From Costus lasius (Eukaryota > Streptophyta > Magnoliopsida > Zingiberales > Costaceae): a stretch of DNA of 64,000 nt. Positions within the stretch are counted from its first letter, which is position 1. Every line of letters starts with the position of its first letter. The notes under the pieces are model-generated. The model was not told the origin of the DNA. It did not search any database and saw only the letters and a program-made list of their open reading frames with translations. Position numbers and translations under genes: made by a program. The stretch covers positions 28,197,439 to 28,261,438 of the forward strand of contig CM050450.1 of NCBI GenBank assembly GCA_027563935.2, given 5' to 3'. Positions 11,118 to 20,492 of this stretch are shown in pieces.

Positions 11118-11148
11118 TACTGACCTTGCTGTTCTTGCATTGTTGTAG
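11118..11148 (+). promoter_or_regulatory. Predicted leader-intron acceptor and branch site
   Basis: tactgac, a good branch-site match, is followed by the T-rich cttgctgttcttgcattg and ttgtag ending at 11148. From 11149 there are exactly seven codons (I P A A T N T) before the ATG at 11170, in the same frame. The predicted intron is 9214-11148, 1935 nt. Confidence 0.6.
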
Positions 11149-11169
11149 ATTCCTGCAGCAACGAACACC

Positions 11170-14100
11170 ATGAGCTTCAATGTGCGATCCCTACTAGAAA
11201 GGGAGAAGTTTGCTGGGCCAAACTTCTCAGACTGGTTCGGACACCTTAAGATCGTTCTTAAGGCAGAGAGGAAACTGTATGTCCTCGAGACGGCTGTGCC
11301 GCCTCAACCCGCTGCGAACGCCGCAAGGGCGGTTCGTGAAGCTTATGAAAAGCATGTCAATGATAGCATTGATGTCGCTTGCCTGATGCTAGCATCTATG
11401 ACGCCACCGCTGCAGCGTCAGCATGAGGATATGTCGGCTATAGAGATTATAGCGAACCTCAAGATGCTGTATGCTGCACAGGCGAGGACTGAACGCTATA
11501 ATCTGACCAAGCTTTTCTTTCAGAGCAAACTGGCTGAAGGGAGCCCAGTGGGAGCTCACGTGCTCAAGATGATTGGGCACAAGGAGGCTCTAGAGAAACT
11601 GGGGCATACCATCAATCAGGAGCTTGCTGTAGACATTATTCTGCAGTCTCTCCCGCCCTCTTTCGATGCGTTCATCATTAACTTTAATATGAACAAAATC
11701 GACTGTACTCCGGCAGAGCTGCTGAATATGCTCTTGACTACTGAGGAGACTCTGAAGGGAAAGCCTTCGACCTCTGTCTTAATGGTTCCTTCTAGGAACA
11801 AGAAGAAGGGGAAGAAGGGCAAGGCCCCTGTCAAGAGTTACAGTAAGGCTCTGAAGCAAAAAGTTAAGCGGTCAAAGGAATACAGATGTTTCCACTGTGG
11901 CCAGCTAGGTCACTGGAAAAAGGACTGTAAAGCGCTCCAAGGAGACAAGAAGGGAAGCATCGCTTCTGGCTCAGGTATATTTGTGACTGAAGTCATGATA
12001 TCATCTTCTTCTATATCATGGGTGTTGGACACTGCATGTGGAGTTCACATTTGTTCAAATGTACAGGAACTCAAGAGAAGAAGACAGGTGGGACAGCATG
12101 AGGTGGACCTACGAGTTGGAAACGGGGCACGGGTTGCTGCTGTTGCTGTAGGGGAATATTACATCTCATTACCATCTGGCATTGTATTAGAATTAAACAA
12201 TTGTTACTTTGTACCTAGTATTACCAAAAATATTATCTCTATTCCTGCTCTTGTCAGGAAAGGGTTTTCCTTTGAATGCAAGATTTCAAAGTGTTATCTT
12301 ACTCTTGATAATATTGTTTATGCTACTGGTTCAATTAACAATGGGTTATTCATGTTGGACATGGAATGTTCTATACAAACTATTGATAATAAGAAAGCCA
12401 AGTATGCTGATGACAGCACCTTGTTATGGCATAGTCGTTTAGGCCATATTAACGAGAAACGCATCAAGCGGTTGCATGATAATGGACTGCTGGGATCATT
12501 CTCCTTTGAGGAGATTGATACATGCAAAGCTTGTTTAATGGGTAAAATGACGAAGTCACCTTTTCCTTATAAAGGTCAAAGGGCTTCAGGTTTACTTGAC
12601 CTTTTACACAGTGATGTGTGTGGGCCATTTAGTAAACATGCCAGAGGTGGCTATCAATACTTCATCACCTTCACTGATGATTTCAGTAGGTACGGTTATG
12701 TCTATCTGATGAGACATAAGAGTGAATCTTTTGACAAGTTCAAAGAGTTCAAGAATGAAGTACAAAATCAGCTAGGCCGAAATATCAAGGCACTTCGTTC
12801 TGATCGAGGTGGAGAATACTTGAGTCATGCGTTTACTGACTATCTGAAGGAGTGTGGGATTATCTCACAGCTCACTCCGCCAGGAACACCGCAATGGAAT
12901 GGTGTGTCCGAGAGGAGAAATAGAACGTTACTTGATATGGTTCGTTCTATGATGAGTCAGGCTGCTCTACCTTACTCCTTTTGGGGATTTGCACTGGAGA
13001 CAGCTGCAAAGGTACTAAACCGAGTGCCATCCAAGGCAGTTTCAAAGACGCCATATGAGTTATGGTATGGGAAACAGCCGAGCTTGACATTTATCAGGAT
13101 CTGGGGCTGCGAGGCTTATGTCAAAAAGCTCGCCTCTGGGAAACTAGAGAGCAGATCTGAGAAATGTATCTTTGTCGGTTACCCTAAGGAAACTAAGGGT
13201 TATTATTTCTACGATCCCAAAGAGAACAAAATATTTGTTGCTCGGACGGCCATATTTCTTGAGAAGGAGTATCTTCTGCAAGAGGCCAGTGGGAGAGAAA
13301 TAAAGCTGGATGAGAATCCGGAGGAAGGACAAAGTGCTCAAGCACAGTTGGATGAGCCTGAGCCGGTAGAACAGGTTACTGAACAACCTGAGGCTCAGAT
13401 ATCACGGGAACCGCGAAGATCGGGAAGGATCCGTCGACAGCCTGAGCGCTATGACGGAGTCTACATCATTGACAATGATGAACCCCTCACTTATGCGGAT
13501 GCGGTCAGTGGACCGGAGTCAGCGAGATGGCTTGAAGCTATGCGCGCCGAGATGGACTCCATGTCAGATAACCAAGTCTGGGATTTGGTTGATCTGCCTC
13601 CGGGAGTAATCCTTATAGGCTGTAAATGGATCTTCAAGAAGAAGATTGACATGGATGGTAACGTGGTTACCTATAAAGGCAGGCTAGTTGCGAAAGGTTT
13701 CAAACAAATCTACGGGATAGATTATGATGAAACTTTCTCTCCTGTAGCCATGTTCAAGTCTATTCGGATTCTTTTCGCGATAGCAGCATATTATGATTAT
13801 GAGATCTGGCAAATGGATGTGAAGACAGCTTTCCTTAATGGAAATCTGGATGAGGATGTGTATATGACACAACCAGAAGGTTTCACTAATCCATCAGATC
13901 GTCATAAAATATGCAAGTTAAAGAAGTCCATTTATGGACTTAAACAAGCATCTAGAAGCTGGAATATTCGTTTTGATGAATCAATCTCTGAGTTTGGTTT
14001 CATCAAGAATGAAGATGACCCGTGTGTATATAAGAGGTTTAGTGGGAGCGTGATTACTTTCCTAGTCCTCTACGTCGATGATATCTTAATCATTGGAAAC

Positions 14101-14895
14101 GATATTCCTGAACTGCATGCTGTTAAAGCATGGTTAAGGAAATGTTTTCAGATGAAAGATCTAGGAGAAGCAGCCTATGTATTAGGTGTGAAGATCTACA
14201 GGGATAGATCTAAGAGGCTTCTCGGGCTGTGCCAGAGTACTTACATCGATAAGGTCCTGGAGAGATTCCATTTAGAGAATTCTAAAAGAGGATATCTTCC
14301 AGTCAGACATGGTCTGAATCTTTCAAAGAGTCAGTGTCCACAAACACAGACTGAGAAAGATGAAATGGACAATACGCCTTATGCTTCGGCTATTGGGTCC
14401 ATTATGTATGCGATGTTGTGTACTCGCCCAGACGTCGCTTACGGGTTAAGCGTGACCAGTCGGTTCCAAAGTAATCCAGGATTGGCGCACTGGATTGCAG
14501 TCAAGAACATTTTAAAATATCTGCGGAGGACCAAAGATATGTTCTTGATATATGGTGGTCAGGAAGAACTCAGTATAGAAGGATATACTGATGCTTCGTT
14601 CCAGTCGGACCAGGATGATTTCCGATCGCAATCAGGCTATATTTTTAGCTTGAATGGAGGAGCGGTGGTGTGGAAGAGTTTCAAACAGACAATCGTTGCT
14701 GATTCCACAACAGAAGCCGAGTATGTTGCAGCCTCGGAAGCATCCAAGGAGGCAGTGTGGATTCGTAAGTTCGTTCAGGAACTTGGTGTTGTTCCTTCGA
14801 GTGCAGATCCTTTGGTTATCTTTTGTGATAACACTGGAGCAATCGCACAAGCAAAGGAACCACGGTCGCACCAGAAGTCCAAGCACATACAGTGA
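11170..14895 (+). CDS. Copia Gag-Pol polyprotein, C-terminally truncated (copia-1)
   Basis: 1241 residues, a single open frame. Gag (about 1-270) has the FAGPNFSDWFGHLK motif near residues 14-27 and a CX2CX4HX4C zinc knuckle at C240-C253. The protease motif is LDTACG with Asp 287; the usual D-T/S-G is D-T-A here. The GAG-pre-integrase zinc module has H421, H426, C452 and C455. The integrase triad is D482, D545 and E581, with 35 residues between the last two. RT has YVDD at 968-971. RNase H has D1141, E1184 and D1220. The frame ends at HIQ-stop because a deletion fused it to the 3' LTR; copia-2 has 53 more residues. The ATG at 11170 is the conventional start, but the leader-intron model adds ten residues from upstream. 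Gag would form particles, and Pol would carry out cleavage, integration and reverse transcription. Confidence 0.95.
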   Translation: MSFNVRSLLEREKFAGPNFSDWFGHLKIVLKAERKLYVLETAVPPQPAANAARAVREAYEKHVNDSIDVACLMLASMTPPLQRQHEDMSAIEIIANLKMLYAAQARTERYNLTKLFFQSKLAEGSPVGAHVLKMIGHKEALEKLGHTINQELAVDIILQSLPPSFDAFIINFNMNKIDCTPAELLNMLLTTEETLKGKPSTSVLMVPSRNKKKGKKGKAPVKSYSKALKQKVKRSKEYRCFHCGQLGHWKKDCKALQGDKKGSIASGSGIFVTEVMISSSSISWVLDTACGVHICSNVQELKRRRQVGQHEVDLRVGNGARVAAVAVGEYYISLPSGIVLELNNCYFVPSITKNIISIPALVRKGFSFECKISKCYLTLDNIVYATGSINNGLFMLDMECSIQTIDNKKAKYADDSTLLWHSRLGHINEKRIKRLHDNGLLGSFSFEEIDTCKACLMGKMTKSPFPYKGQRASGLLDLLHSDVCGPFSKHARGGYQYFITFTDDFSRYGYVYLMRHKSESFDKFKEFKNEVQNQLGRNIKALRSDRGGEYLSHAFTDYLKECGIISQLTPPGTPQWNGVSERRNRTLLDMVRSMMSQAALPYSFWGFALETAAKVLNRVPSKAVSKTPYELWYGKQPSLTFIRIWGCEAYVKKLASGKLESRSEKCIFVGYPKETKGYYFYDPKENKIFVARTAIFLEKEYLLQEASGREIKLDENPEEGQSAQAQLDEPEPVEQVTEQPEAQISREPRRSGRIRRQPERYDGVYIIDNDEPLTYADAVSGPESARWLEAMRAEMDSMSDNQVWDLVDLPPGVILIGCKWIFKKKIDMDGNVVTYKGRLVAKGFKQIYGIDYDETFSPVAMFKSIRILFAIAAYYDYEIWQMDVKTAFLNGNLDEDVYMTQPEGFTNPSDRHKICKLKKSIYGLKQASRSWNIRFDESISEFGFIKNEDDPCVYKRFSGSVITFLVLYVDDILIIGNDIPELHAVKAWLRKCFQMKDLGEAAYVLGVKIYRDRSKRLLGLCQSTYIDKVLERFHLENSKRGYLPVRHGLNLSKSQCPQTQTEKDEMDNTPYASAIGSIMYAMLCTRPDVAYGLSVTSRFQSNPGLAHWIAVKNILKYLRRTKDMFLIYGGQEELSIEGYTDASFQSDQDDFRSQSGYIFSLNGGAVVWKSFKQTIVADSTTEAEYVAASEASKEAVWIRKFVQELGVVPSSADPLVIFCDNTGAIAQAKEPRSHQKSKHIQ

Positions 14896-15780
14896 TGTGT
14901 TGCTAGATACCCCTCACTGATCGTGATAACGTAAGTTATCGTTACCGACATTTAAAGGAAACCCTTAGGGTCGCACAATTTGATGATATGGCTTACTTAA
15001 GTCAGATCGTGTGGACTGAATTGTTTAGGTTCAGTTTAAAGGAGTTTAAACTCTGATTGTAAGTGAGATCTGGTCTGATCATGTTTGATTGATTAGGGCT
15101 TGAGATCGGTAAGCTTCGATCGAGAGATTTGATGCTAGATCGGTGAGATCAAGAGCATCGAGAGATCAACGGTTAGATCTTGAACCTTTAGGTTCAATGA
15201 GATCGACCATTGCTTGGGCTGATTTGGTCTTGAACCAAATTCAATTGAACCGGCTCATCATGTGAGCGCTTGGTTCAAAGGTTCGAATGGTGTAGAGGAG
15301 TTGCGGTTCACTTCATGTGAACGCATAACGGTTAAGAGTAATGGGTTGCTATTTTTGGATTGCAACGCCTCCACGTTGAAAAGAACGTTCTCTCTTATCG
15401 CCTCTGATCACCTCTTGACGTGTTCGTCCCTCTCGTGTGACAATGCTCTCGACGAGTGTAGAGGAAGGCTTTTTCGGCAAGCACCAAAGGATCTCATCTC
15501 CTCCACGCAAAGGACCCTTGAAGCTTTGCTAGCACAAAGACGACAAGGAGAAGCCATTCCTCATCTTGTGTGCGTCAACTAGGGAGAAGATCCCTTTCGA
15601 TCTTTGCTTCCAACACACCATCCAAAGAATGGCGATGGTATGAACCTTCTTGATGTTTGCAATCGGTCTTTTCTATAGTTGATCATATATCATGCTAGTG
15701 ATCCCTAGAAACCCTTTTTCCGCTGCAAAATTATACATGCGCCCTTTAGGGTTTCGCTCCCCCTTGAAGGGGACCCTTCA
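14889..15780 (+). repeat. Copia-1 3' LTR remnant
   Basis: Matches 8465-9356 of the 5' LTR. Four single-base differences are visible (for example at 15426, and caagg against caagc near 15548). Its first 787 bp are gone. The junction shares acag (14889-14892) between pol and LTR, a short microhomology typical of end-joining deletion. Confidence 0.95.
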
Positions 15781-15785
15781 AAGGC

Positions 15786-16233
15786 AGCATCTGTCACATT
15801 GTTCCTTTGAACTAGGCTCACATGTATCATAATTCTGAAAGGATAATGATCCCAATAGTCCATGGACCTTTGGATGTGACCATTGTTCTATGGTTCAAGA
15901 GACAATGCTATAAGAGGGTGTTTATTGAATCATTGGATCTGATCTTGTGTTACATATAGAACCACAAACTATTATCAACTGTATCACTTCAATAGAACAT
16001 CTCAGATTAAAGAAAAATATTATTTATTATTTCAAACTGAAATCCTTTCCAAAAGGAATGATGTTCTAATACATAAGCTGATACATAATAGCAAAGTTCT
16101 AGATAAAGTCTTCAAGGCAGTGAGATGATATCAGTAGCATCCAATGCTCCGTCCCTGACCCGAGGGTCGATCCCATCAAGCCTCATCGTCCTACTTCCTT
16201 TGAGCTCCTGCACATGTAAAACATATGTGAGCC
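15786..16233 (-). pseudogene. Element A pol remnant, integrase/pre-integrase side
   Basis: Continues element A after copia-1. The piece gaaaggataatgatccca followed by atagtccat aligns with the GAG-pre-integrase region of copia-3 near 62840-62865 (gagaatgatcccagcagtcc). No open frame survives. Confidence 0.55.
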
Positions 16234-16797
16234 TCACATACGGTACCCAGTACCCATGAATAAGAAGTAGACAAAAGACCTCGGTAACACAATACCTGAA
16301 GCGGATGGATTACAACCCTTCTTCTTTGCCATGCACTTCTTGGCCATTAATCCTCTTCGAAATACCCATGCATTCCCAGTCTTCCAAAGTATTAGCTTCG
16401 AAGATACAGAACCATGTTCATTCTCAGATTTAGGCATACACTCTGAAGATCCAACAGAACTCTCCTGATCATTGTCTATAGAGCATGGCGTGAAGAGACC
16501 TTTGAGATGTATGATAAGATCATAAATCCCCATCTCATCACATTCAACCTTGACCTCTGGGGTCATGCACTATAAGACAAGAGTAGTGTACTGTTCGTTA
16601 TCTTCACAATGTTCAAGATAGACGTTCCACTCCCACTCATTAGTGAAATACACACTGGGCTGGGATGGAGGTCTTTCAAGAAGATGCACCTTATTCTCTT
16701 GTTCCAGTATCTTGGACAAAATCTTGAACCAATTTGTCCAGTTTGTCCCATCCAACTTATTTTTATAAAGTTTCAATCTTAGATCAGGAGATGCCAT
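16234..16797 (-). pseudogene. Element A gag remnant
   Basis: Minus-strand Gag starting MASPDLRLKLYKNKLDGTNW at 16797, followed by TNWFKILSKILEQE, a copia Gag N-terminus with the usual L-x-G-x-N-W core. A stop then intervenes, and MTPEV...IYDLIIHLKGLF continues from about 16566. Downstream, KKKGCNPSASGI resembles the segment after the zinc knuckle, but the knuckle itself is lost. The minus-strand sequence just before the ATG is gcttattgtag, so an acceptor-like AG abuts the start codon. Large parts are missing; no functional Gag. Confidence 0.75.
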
Positions 16798-18286
16798 CTA
16801 CAATAAGCAAATAAGTAAAATAAGTACTATGATAAAGCATTTAACAAGGACTTTAAATTTAAATGCTATGCTCCCACTACTTCCAAAACAAGTTGAGAAC
16901 TCTCAAACTCAACATGGAAGTAACTGAGTAGGATCCTAATTTCACAGGAGGTCTCCGCGACTCACGAGGGTGAGTTGGGATGCACAGAGAATCCCATGCT
17001 TCCTTAGGTAGGCATACCAGCCAATTGTGCCGTGCACAACTCCTCTTAGTTAAGACAGACTAGGCGCCCTATGTCCAGCGAGGGCTGGATACAACACAGA
17101 ACCCTATCCTCTCAACAGCTGCCTCTAGTGATTCATCATGTCAGTGACATATGAAAACTAATCAAGTCTGGTCCTAACCGTTATGCCCAGGGCCAACGAA
17201 TTCCTTGCGAAGGCACGCCCAGGTTAAAACTGGACTGGGGAAATCTTTCACCTCACACCTTCTAAAGATAGGTGGGTATGTCCCACGAGGGTGGGAAACA
17301 GTTCACAACACCACTGATCGATAGTTTGATGAGGGCTGCGCGTTAGAAGGCTATTGACTTGATATTTCAATGAGAGTTTTATTTTTTATGTTTATTTTAT
17401 TCTTTTCTAGCATGCAGTTTTCCTATGGTTATGGCAGCAAAGGAAAAACATCACAGGCATGCTATGGACAAAATAATAAACCATCACAGGCATGCTAGTT
17501 TGGTCGATATGGTCATAGCCCTTTTCATACACATAACTTGTCACGAGCCATGTGACATGTTATCGTGCATCCAAGGGTTGCGAGTCCCTAAAGCAGATCA
17601 GCCCATGCCAGAAGCCGAAAGCAAGTGTCCTTCCTTCAGCCGCAAGTCCATCACCACGCTTCCAAAGCTGGCGCCACTTCTGACTCCGATTGAAGAAGAC
17701 TCCTTGTTGTCAAGATGAAGCCTTAACCTATCATATAATTCTACATCTATTCTAAACAAGATGAAAAATTCTTTACAACAAGATAGGGAGAGAACCACAC
17801 GCAGGTGGAAAGAGATTTTACAAGCATTCATCACAAGTGGAAACATGCTTCCACATCACAACACAGGAGGGCACTCGCTATGACCATATCAACCCAATCA
17901 AGTGGCGCATGTAAAATTTGAAAATCCAAAAAAAAAATCAAATTTTAGCACCTTATGCGCCAACATCATCCAAAGCACTCTCTTAACCAAATTTATGCAA
18001 AAATTGGGATCAAGTTTCATGATGATTTCATGGACCCTATCGGCTGGCAATTTTGTCAGATCAAGAGACCCGGCCAGTCCGAAGACACAATGCCCGTCCT
18101 ACTTGACAAAACTACGTGCGCCTTTGGTCTTAAATCAATCATAAACAAAATCCAAATTTCGGCCACAAAGATGAGAAGAGAGGTTTGGATGAAAATGCTT
18201 TCTACGTGAAACGTGCATGGATAGAAGAAAAATTTTCTAAATATTTTTCATACAAGCAAACGTACACCTTGTGTTTCTCGCAAGTA
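16798..18286 (-). other. Element A untranslated leader with paired hairpins
   Basis: Minus-strand leader between the PBS and gag. It contains two hairpins with the same plus-strand loop gagg: actcac/gtgagt at 16960-16975 and tcccac/gtggga at 17281-17296. Stem sequences differ but pair fully. Similar pairs occur in E (20819-20834 and 21073-21088) and B (about 32660-32673 and 32985-33000). No supported coding sequence. Confidence 0.65.
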
Positions 18287-18298
18287 GCTCTGATACCA
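18287..18298 (-). promoter_or_regulatory. Element A primer-binding site
   Basis: Plus strand gctctgatacca, complement tggtatcagagc, one base from the LTR edge; initiator-Met tRNA type. Confidence 0.95.
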
Positions 18299-18299
18299 C

Positions 18300-20487
18300 T
18301 GTTAGGGAATACCGGGTGTAATTTAAAATTTTGCAGTCCCAGGACGCAGCAGAAGAATCATTACACCCGAAACATATTCCGGTCCCAAGGATCCATGCGA
18401 GAGAGAAGACACAAGGATGTGTTAGAGATGTACCTCTTTTGCTTGTCTAGTTGTCGAAGCCATGTTGAAGACGATCAAATGCTCGCCCTCTACAAGTATC
18501 CATGCGTTGACTCCTTGATCGTTGCTCCCTTCCACGCTTGGTGCTAGCCTCGGGAAAAGAATCAAGCCTTCACCTCACTTGCGCCACCTTCAAGAGAACT
18601 TGCGCCAAGGAGGGGATAGGGAAGATGGCGCCAAGGACTTCCCTCTTCTTCTTTGCTTGCGCCACCTCCAAGGTGCGCCTATGGCCAAGGAATGATGAGG
18701 GCTCGTGGCAAGAAGACGCCACCAAGCACAAAGAATCCTTGCACCAAAGAAGAGAGGAAGAGGAAGAACTTTCGGCTCCAAGGAAGAAGGAGATTGCGCT
18801 CCTTGATGAAGAAGGAGAGCTCCAAGCTCTCAAGTTGTCGCCACCCTAAGCTTCCAATTCTCTCCAAGAGATGTCGCCACCAAGCCCTTCTCCAAGTTAT
18901 GTCAAGAGGTGAAGAAGGAGAAGAAGGCTTGCGGCTTCAAGGAGGAAGAAGGGTTGTGCCACCTTTAAGTTGTCACCCTTTGCCCTTCCTCACGCCTCTC
19001 TTTGTGTCTTCACGCCTCCTAGGAGTTAACCTTTTAGAGGGGGTGACTAGGGTCTTATTTATAAGGGCAAGAGGCGGTTTAGGGAGGGCCAAGATCATGC
19101 CAAGTGGGCGGCTAGGATGAAGGGGGTTTGTGGCAAGGAAAGTCTCCAAGACTTTTACATAAACCTCATTCAACCTATCCTTATTTGCCCTATAGCCATA
19201 TCAGCCCAAGAGATGCCTTAAAGGCATGCATTCCATCCTAGGAAGAAGGGCTAGGCGCCCTTTACTTCCATAATGAAGCAAAGGTGCCTCCCTCACCCCA
19301 TTATGCCCTTAGGCGCCAATGGGGTGAGATTTCTCCCCATTATGCCCTTTTAGCCTTTAATCTCTTCATGACAACTTATTATTGGGCCTCATTGGATAAT
19401 GAGCTAGCCCAAACTTCATGGTATGGGTTGATTAAGCCATTGGATCCAATCCAATGCAACCCTAATCCAAATGTGACCAATCTAGGTCAATTTCGGGTCA
19501 ACCAGCCAAAAAATGAAGTTTGGCTCCAATAACTTTCTTCCAACTCATCAGGCCCATTGGCGCTGATGAAATCTTCCAAATGGATCTAAGTTATCCAATA
19601 ACTTGATCCTAAGGCTTTTGATTAAAGCAACGTCAAGAGTCTATTGCGTGTGACCCCGCAGGATCCATATAACGATGGCAATGATGTAAACATCATAAGT
19701 TGTGAGGGGTATCTAGCAACACATCACTACTACCCATGTCATAGGACTTAAGTCATTATGGCAACAACTCCTAACAAGCAACGAGGATTCCCATTGCATT
19801 ATAGATCCCTTTGCCTAAACTGATATCCTGCCATTGGATTAGTCTCAAGTTTATCAATCCAATGCATTGGTCATGACTCAACAAGTGTTGCCACACATTC
19901 CTGTCATGCACCAATAAGGTGGGGCACCCCGAGTGGATATCATGCTTCCAATAAGGAAGGGGCAAATCCTACTATTGGTCATCCATGTCTCTACGTGACT
20001 TATGACATGCCTAATGACAGTCGTTTTGGTCTCCCAATTACGGAGAGACGTAAGACTGTATCAAAGCATACCCATCATCAAATCTAGACATGAATACCTC
20101 AAGTCTAAGGATCAATGAAAACCTCTTGCATGTGTGATTGACTTGTTGACTAGACAAGTTAATCCTCACGGTGGATCACTCCAGTGCATCCAATGCACCT
20201 GTATGTCTGCGTTACTGTGCCCCGCACTTAACCAGCCCATACACCAGTCTCACATGTACCAAAGCTGTCCCATATCTGCTAAGGTACCTTATCTGGGGAT
20301 TTCTTATGAGAATGGATCCAATCCAAACTCCTGGGATATTATACATGCAACTCAATACCTCAACGCAGGTAGAGAAGTCTGCATAATAATGACCATGCCT
20401 ATATAAAGAGTAATAGTTCTATCAAAGTACATTCAAACAATGCCTGTCCATGTCCATACATTGGTCTTCAGGGCATATACACCAACA
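18300..20487 (-). repeat. Element A 5' LTR (right copy)
   Basis: 2188 bp, pairs with 3232-5419 without a visible length difference. It ends accaaca and is followed by the TSD ttggt. Carries a minus-strand TATA at 19054-19065. Confidence 0.95.
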
Positions 20488-20492
20488 TTGGT

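Larger units (their letters stand above)
7678..15780 (+). mobile_element. Copia-1: 3'-deleted copia retrotransposon
   Basis: Plus-strand element flanked by a perfect TSD aaggc (7673-7677 and 15781-15785), nested in element A. Order: 5' LTR 7678-9356, PBS 9359-9370, leader, Gag-Pol 11170-14895, then a fusion straight into the 3' LTR remnant 14889-15780. About 970 bp is missing compared with copia-2: the last 53 codons of pol, the PPT and the first 787 bp of the 3' LTR. It cannot replicate on its own, but its protein frame is the least damaged of the three copies. Confidence 0.97.
3232..20487 (-). mobile_element. Element A: degenerate copia-type retrotransposon, minus strand
   Basis: Two 2188-bp LTRs (3232-5419 and 18300-20487) start tgttaggg and end accaaca. 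The 5-bp TSD ttggt is at 3227-3231 and 20488-20492. The PPT complement borders the left LTR and the PBS complement (gctctgatacca) borders the right one, so the element reads on the minus strand. Without the nested copia-1 (7678-15780 plus one TSD copy) the element is about 9.15 kb, with about 4.8 kb of internal sequence holding only broken gag and pol. It inserted in the gypsy-1 LTR region. Confidence 0.95.
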
